DNA of 64,000 nt from contig JBBINH010000015.1 in the NCBI GenBank assembly GCA_037443945.1, positions 4,475 to 68,474 on the forward strand, given 5' to 3'. The first letter of the stretch is position 1, and every line of letters starts with the position of its first letter. Under the pieces are notes generated by a model, which was not told where the DNA came from, ran no database searches, and worked only from the letters and a program-made list of their open reading frames with translations. Origin of the DNA: SSF26 sp037443945. Lineage in GTDB: Bacteria > Chloroflexota > Anaerolineae > J102. Both the position numbers and the translations under genes were made by a program. This document shows positions 60,191-64,000 of this stretch, piece by piece.

Positions 60191-62770
60191 TCAAGTTGCA
60201 GCGATACCGATCACGCGCTGCAAGCAGATATCGATCAAAGGCGTTGCCTCTGCCAACGCGTTGGGGAGATCGAGCACGGCCTGCAGTTTGCCCGAAGCAA
60301 AGGGTTCCACCTTCAACGGCAGGTCACGCAATCGGTCGGGGGAGATGGCCAGGGCCAACCGCATCTTGTCAGGGCGATCCACAGGCCGAAAGAACAAGGC
60401 CACAAGGCCGCCATCGGCGGCATGAACCTCACATCGTCGGCTCTGAATGTGGACATCCAGCGCCGGCCATCGTCGACGCACGTACTCGGCCATGGTCCAC
60501 AGCGGTTCGGCGGGTGTTTCATCCCTCTGCCGGGGGTCGGCGCCGAACAACAGGGCCGGTAGAGGTTCGGCGCCGTCCAGATAGGCTTCCAGCTCGTGCA
60601 ATAACCGCAAGGCCTCACCGTAGAGCAGAAGCGTATGTTCGAAGAATCGCACGCGTGCGGCCAGGAGCAAGAGACGAACGCTTGTCGCCAACCATAGGCG
60701 TGGCTTCCAGTATTCCGTATCGCGTAATCGACGGGCCTCCTGTTCGATTTGGCTAAAAATGGCCTGTTGGAAATATCGCGTTAGAGGACGCAAGAAAAGA
60801 TTCTTTTCTTCCACAGTTACTACATACGTATCACCACGCCGATGATGGCGAATCTTATCCAAGCTTATATAACCTGCCATTTCCGGATTACGAATATAAC
60901 GATATAAACATGCATCTTCTAATAGTATAGCATAATCATCGATATAATCGCCATTTTGGTTCATATGATCTAAATCAATAAAAAATACCTTTATTTTAGA
61001 ATTATCTGTTCTAGAGTCATCGATCATGATATTACGTGTATGACAGTCTCCGTGGACTAATCCTATTGTTGACGGCCGCAAAATACGAACATGTTTCTGC
61101 AAAACGCGCAAATAATGATTAAGAGAAGAATAACAAAAATCGTTATACTCTAATTTCTGTAATTCTACACGAAATTGTGATTTATTACAAATAAACATTA
61201 AAGCAGTATTTTCTACAGGACTTAAGTACAATCGAGATAAATGATCACCAGGTAGGTTATCACGACTCTTGCGAAAACTTGTACAATTATGCAATTTTCT
61301 AAGAGATTCTCCTAAAGCGACGATAATGTTTTCGAGTCTATTGCGATGACTCTGTGCCAAAGCAATGCGATCGATGTTCGCTAAAAAGGTCTCAAGGGTC
61401 TTTTTGTCCTTCAGATCCTCCATGATGAGATAACCCTGTCCCTCCTCGGTGGTCGAAAGCGCGATCGGAGGGTGGCCGTGGGTGGCAAACAAAGGGCGGA
61501 TCTCCGCCGGTAAGCGCCTGTATTCCTCTACGGCCCGACGGAGATCGGCGTAGCGTCCTCTCTTGACGATGATCTGCTGCGGTCGCGATTCGTAGACCAT
61601 GCCGGGATGCTCTTGACTGTAGCTCGGCAGGCGCACGAGAAACTCGACCTCAAAGACCTTTTCCGAACGCACCCCTCCACTGATGGCCTCAACCTGAAGG
61701 ATTTGGATCTGCAGTTGGCGGAGTAGGACCTCCTTCAATTCCTCCTTGAGTTTATGCTGAAGCGTATCGTAGGCGCGGCGATGGCTATCCTGATGCATCC
61801 GGAATAAGCGGCCGTAAATGGCCCGGTTGAGTTCAGAACCATGACGCGTCGCCAACAGACGCAAAACAAGGCAATGGAAGACGAAATCTTGGGTCGCTAA
61901 AGTACCGGATGCGCTGTACCCGCGATGCAGATGCATAATCGCTTCGGCAACCGTAGCCTCGGCATCGGGTTGGCCTTGAAAATGCTGGCAGAGCTGAATG
62001 GCGCAGTACAGAGGCTCGGAACCAAAGGCTGTCGTCTTTTGCACGACGGCAATAAGGCGATCCCGTACCTTTTGCAACGTATGCTCATCCTCGAGATACC
62101 CGTAGCGCTTCAAGATGTCGAAGGCATAGCTCAGCTCCTGCCAGGAGTGGAAAGGATCGGGCTTCTGGGAATGGTATTCCCAATCCTGCCAGGCCTTCCG
62201 GATGGCTTGCAGGGCGCGTTCGCAACGTTGACGTATCCCGCGAGACAGCGAGGTGGACTGGGCATGCCGATTGAGCCAGTAGAGGGTATCGAGATAGATG
62301 AGGGTCGCCAGATAGGGGCGCGGCAAATCAAGAAGGTCTTGACGCCATCGGCGGTCGAGGGTGTGGAAGTCCTCCCATAAATGTTCATCCTTGAAATGAT
62401 TGGTCCAGGCCAGGGTTTTGAAGCGGCTGGGGTTGAAACGAGGGGAGTTCTCCCACTCGAAATCACCCCGATCGGGGCTTTCGGAAACATTGACCAGCCA
62501 GGCCACGCCGTTTTGCAGAGGTTCCTGCAAGGGCGATGAAGGTCCCAACAGATGAAAAGCCTCCACAGCGTGACAGACATTGCGCAGCATTTTTTGGGGC
62601 TCGCGATCAACCCAGGCTCCACTTTCCGGATCCTGAGTGATGCAGAGGAAATCGATCACATACATGGCCAAGCTGGCATCTTGCTCCAGGGTAGAAGCGC
62701 CGCTTGCCTGGAAGGGATACATCTCCCAAAAGGCATGAAAATTGGGAGGGTAAAAGGTGGAAGTGCTCAT
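60191..62770 (-). CDS. Large toroid-kinase fusion protein of unknown role
   Basis: 859 aa. Residues about 1-310 look like an alpha-alpha toroid (terpenoid-cyclase/lanthionine-cyclase-like repeats with DPESGAWV, AVEAFHLLG and NGVAWLVN). Residues about 355-660 are an aminoglycoside-phosphotransferase-like kinase: IVKRG Lys near 402, MEDLKDKKTL hinge, catalytic H573-G-D575 ... N580 in HGDCHTRN and the FIDLD metal motif near 599-601. The catalytic residues are intact. The C-terminal 200 aa are unassigned. DNA for residues about 470-657 (60800-61370) is strongly AT-rich, unlike the rest of the gene. ATG 62770. It leads the operon with the AAA and SPFH genes. Substrate unknown. Confidence 0.7.
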   Translation of the reverse strand: MSTSTFYPPNFHAFWEMYPFQASGASTLEQDASLAMYVIDFLCITQDPESGAWVDREPQKMLRNVCHAVEAFHLLGPSSPLQEPLQNGVAWLVNVSESPDRGDFEWENSPRFNPSRFKTLAWTNHFKDEHLWEDFHTLDRRWRQDLLDLPRPYLATLIYLDTLYWLNRHAQSTSLSRGIRQRCERALQAIRKAWQDWEYHSQKPDPFHSWQELSYAFDILKRYGYLEDEHTLQKVRDRLIAVVQKTTAFGSEPLYCAIQLCQHFQGQPDAEATVAEAIMHLHRGYSASGTLATQDFVFHCLVLRLLATRHGSELNRAIYGRLFRMHQDSHRRAYDTLQHKLKEELKEVLLRQLQIQILQVEAISGGVRSEKVFEVEFLVRLPSYSQEHPGMVYESRPQQIIVKRGRYADLRRAVEEYRRLPAEIRPLFATHGHPPIALSTTEEGQGYLIMEDLKDKKTLETFLANIDRIALAQSHRNRLENIIVALGESLRKLHNCTSFRKSRDNLPGDHLSRLYLSPVENTALMFICNKSQFRVELQKLEYNDFCYSSLNHYLRVLQKHVRILRPSTIGLVHGDCHTRNIMIDDSRTDNSKIKVFFIDLDHMNQNGDYIDDYAILLEDACLYRYIRNPEMAGYISLDKIRHHRRGDTYVVTVEEKNLFLRPLTRYFQQAIFSQIEQEARRLRDTEYWKPRLWLATSVRLLLLAARVRFFEHTLLLYGEALRLLHELEAYLDGAEPLPALLFGADPRQRDETPAEPLWTMAEYVRRRWPALDVHIQSRRCEVHAADGGLVALFFRPVDRPDKMRLALAISPDRLRDLPLKVEPFASGKLQAVLDLPNALAEATPLIDICLQRVIGIAAT
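60800..61370. other. AT-rich island within the kinase domain
   Basis: G+C counted by hand is 18/60 (60901-60960), 13/60 (60961-61020) and 14/60 (61141-61200), against 39/60 at 60301-60360 in the same gene. The frame stays open and the kinase catalytic motifs lie in this island. Confidence 0.9.
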
Positions 62771-63266
62771 AAGAGAAACCCTGAATCACTGAAGGCAAAA
62801 AACTTGATTGTCTTAAGTAATATAACCAAGCAAAGCCGATTCTTGGGTCCTATGTCTCGTCAACAGTCGCACGATCTTGAAGAACGACTCTTCCCAACCC
62901 ACCCTACCGGACTACCTGCACCTCTGGGCAGCATGGGCGGCCTTCCGAAGATAGCCGTTTTCTTCCGGCCATGCTCCCCGGTGGGCCCATGGTAAACGAG
63001 GAAAGCAACTCTAGCCGTTCAGGCGCTTCTGCCGCTCTCTACCCCCTCCGCACCGGGCACGCTGGGGAAAGCACCGGTTACGAATCGGCGGCAGCCGGCC
63101 GGTGCTGTGCGGACACAACAGCCCATCCTGGTCTGTTGTGATGCCGACCCTTGCGCACTAAACCCCAAAGTCCACGGCAACGCCCATCAGGACGGCATGA
63201 CCACCCGCTGCCTCTCCCTACGGCATCAGCCCTTATAACGAATGTCTCGCAACGGCGGCGTGGTTT
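62771..63266. other. Gene-free region with paired hairpins
   Basis: About 496 bases upstream of the kinase operon. 62800-62830 is AT-rich and probably carries its promoter. Two perfect 8-bp inverted repeats lie at 63070-63077/63099-63106 and 63114-63121/63133-63140. No protein or RNA gene was recognised; a plus-strand open stretch near 63138-63238 resembles nothing certain. Confidence 0.5.
63070..63140. repeat. Two adjacent 8-bp hairpins
   Basis: AGCACCGG (63070-63077)/CCGGTGCT (63099-63106) and CACAACAG (63114-63121)/CTGTTGTG (63133-63140), both perfect. Could be a transposon relic, terminator or small RNA. Confidence 0.55.
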
Positions 63267-63650
63267 TCAGGTTGCCGAGGGCACTTGTGAGGAGTGATGA
63301 TGCACGATCGGTGCAGGCTTCGAAAGGTCAATCACGTAACTGAATCGCGCTTTGAGGCGCTGCTCTTCGCCCTCGACCAGAAAGCGCCATTCGTAAACGC
63401 CGCTCAAAATGAACGTGTTGTCGGACAGTTCCTGAAGGAGGAGGGTTTGCGGATCAAAAACAATATGCAAGCCCTGGCGCCGACCAAGCGACTCGAAATA
63501 GCCTTTGAGTTCGCCGGGCGTGTTCAAGGGTCGATCGGCAAAGGTGGGGATCAGTACGGCCTGGGGATCGTATAGCCCCAGCAAGGTTTGCAGGTCGCCC
63601 TGGTTGACGGCCTGTATCCATTGCGCAAACATCGTGCGTGCCTGTTCCAT
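63267..63650 (-). CDS. SnoaL/NTF2-like (SgcJ/DUF4440-type) protein
   Basis: 127 aa. The helix-rich start MFAQWIQAVNQGDLQTLLGLYDPQAVLIPTF and the closing HHHSSQVP match stand-alone NTF2-fold proteins of the SgcJ/CaMKII-association-like group. These bind small ligands or act in oligomerisation; the activity is unknown. ATG 63650 has GAGAG upstream; the frame is open back to 63701. It lies alone between the kinase operon and a transposase fragment. Confidence 0.72.
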   Translation of the reverse strand: MEQARTMFAQWIQAVNQGDLQTLLGLYDPQAVLIPTFADRPLNTPGELKGYFESLGRRQGLHIVFDPQTLLLQELSDNTFILSGVYEWRFLVEGEEQRLKARFSYVIDLSKPAPIVHHHSSQVPSAT

Positions 63651-63766
63651 GAGCAATCTCTCGCAACCGAAGAAGCATGACAAGCGGGTAGAGTATAGCA
63701 TAAGCCAACAATCGTAGGGGGTTTTGACCGGTATGGAAAAAAGGGACTACGATAGGGCTGCGATGA

Positions 63767-64000
63767 AATCTGGGCTATGCTTTTGCCCGGGAGGTTGCTC
63801 GTTTCTCCGGATTGACTCCGGCTGCGTTGGACGCCCTCCCGGCGCAGGCGGGTACTGTCTGGTATGGCTTGCACCCCTGGATTGAAAGCGGCTTCAAAGA
63901 CCTCAAGCGAGGCGGCTGGCAATGGCACCAGACGCGCATTACCAACCCCCGACGCACCGAACGCTTCTGGCTTGTCTTGGCTGTGGCTACCCTCTGGGTC
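63767..64000 (+). pseudogene. 5'-truncated IS4-type transposase fragment (runs off the window)
   Basis: An open plus-strand stretch with no start codon, preceded by an in-frame TGA at 63764-63766, encodes a C-terminal transposase segment: WYGLHPWIESGFKDLKRGGW, then WHQTRITNPRRTERFWLVLAVATLW. The Glu in HPWIESGFKDLK is in the place of the DDE glutamate of IS4-family enzymes. The 5' half is missing or frameshifted, and the 3' end lies beyond 64000, so the element itself cannot be bounded. Confidence 0.72.

Noticed and set aside
63138..63241. Short plus-strand open stretch as a transposase N-terminal piece
   Set aside because: It reads through about 34 residues to a stop but matches no transposase motif I can name; too short to support.

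Overview
The window is a GC-rich bacterial chromosome segment, densely packed with short operons on both strands. Several traits point to a Chloroflexota (Anaerolineae-like) genome: lipoproteins with long Pro/Thr linkers, a small Cys-rich membrane protein of the CPYLR type, LysM/SH3/FxLYD-like envelope proteins, frequent GTG/TTG starts, and -10 boxes lying 7-9 nt before start codons. This assignment is an inference from style and gene content; no rRNA or tRNA gene was seen.

Layout. 1-6.3 kb: rhomboid protease, a convergent small membrane protein, a two-gene molybdenum hydroxylase operon whose N-terminal [2Fe-2S] domains have lost all eight cluster cysteines, and a DJ-1/PfpI protein. 6.5-13.9 kb: gltX, then a co-directional run with a chelatase-type AAA+ gene and a VWA gene joined by an A9 tract (likely -1 frameshift site), an EamA transporter and a three-gene ABC-2 exporter. 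13.9-18.3 kb: a hairpin-rich convergent spacer and an orphan three-gene NuoL/HyfE/NuoN-like membrane module. 18.5-24.9 kb: site-2 protease, MsrQ, PAP2-like protein, hisZ, a P1/S58 peptidase and a split XdhC pair that may serve the molybdenum enzyme. 24.9-30.5 kb: class A PBP, an SH3 lipoprotein and a membrane-anchored TIM-barrel glycosidase. 30.6-34.3 kb: cytochrome c maturation genes (ccmH, ccmG/resA, ccmF, CcmI-like zinc ribbon). 34.4-40 kb: an octamer repeat array, then an FGE-fold protein, a polysaccharide flippase, PqqD-like, AsnB-like and a class I amidotransferase. 40-47.4 kb: a polar amino-acid ABC permease and binding protein without an ATPase, then a minus-strand operon of P5C dehydrogenase, tyrS and lutABC. 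47.5-54.2 kb: methyltransferase, M24 peptidase, a YabE-like G5/3D protein followed by rsmA, then a minus-strand operon of LysM lipoprotein, plsC and a Cys-rich membrane protein. 54.3-58.2 kb: manA, a DUF4062-like protein and a ClpC-like ATPase whose first AAA domain looks dead.

58.2-62.8 kb is the best candidate for an undescribed system: a minus-strand operon encoding a large toroid-kinase fusion, a P-loop AAA ATPase and a soluble SPFH/band-7 protein. The kinase core is encoded by a sharply AT-rich island (about 22-30% GC in the lines counted by hand) inside an otherwise GC-rich gene. The window ends with a SnoaL/NTF2-fold protein and a 5'-truncated IS4-type transposase that runs off the edge.

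Most long antisense open frames are compositional shadows of high-GC genes and were left out. Function assignments rest on motif reading only; no database search was run.
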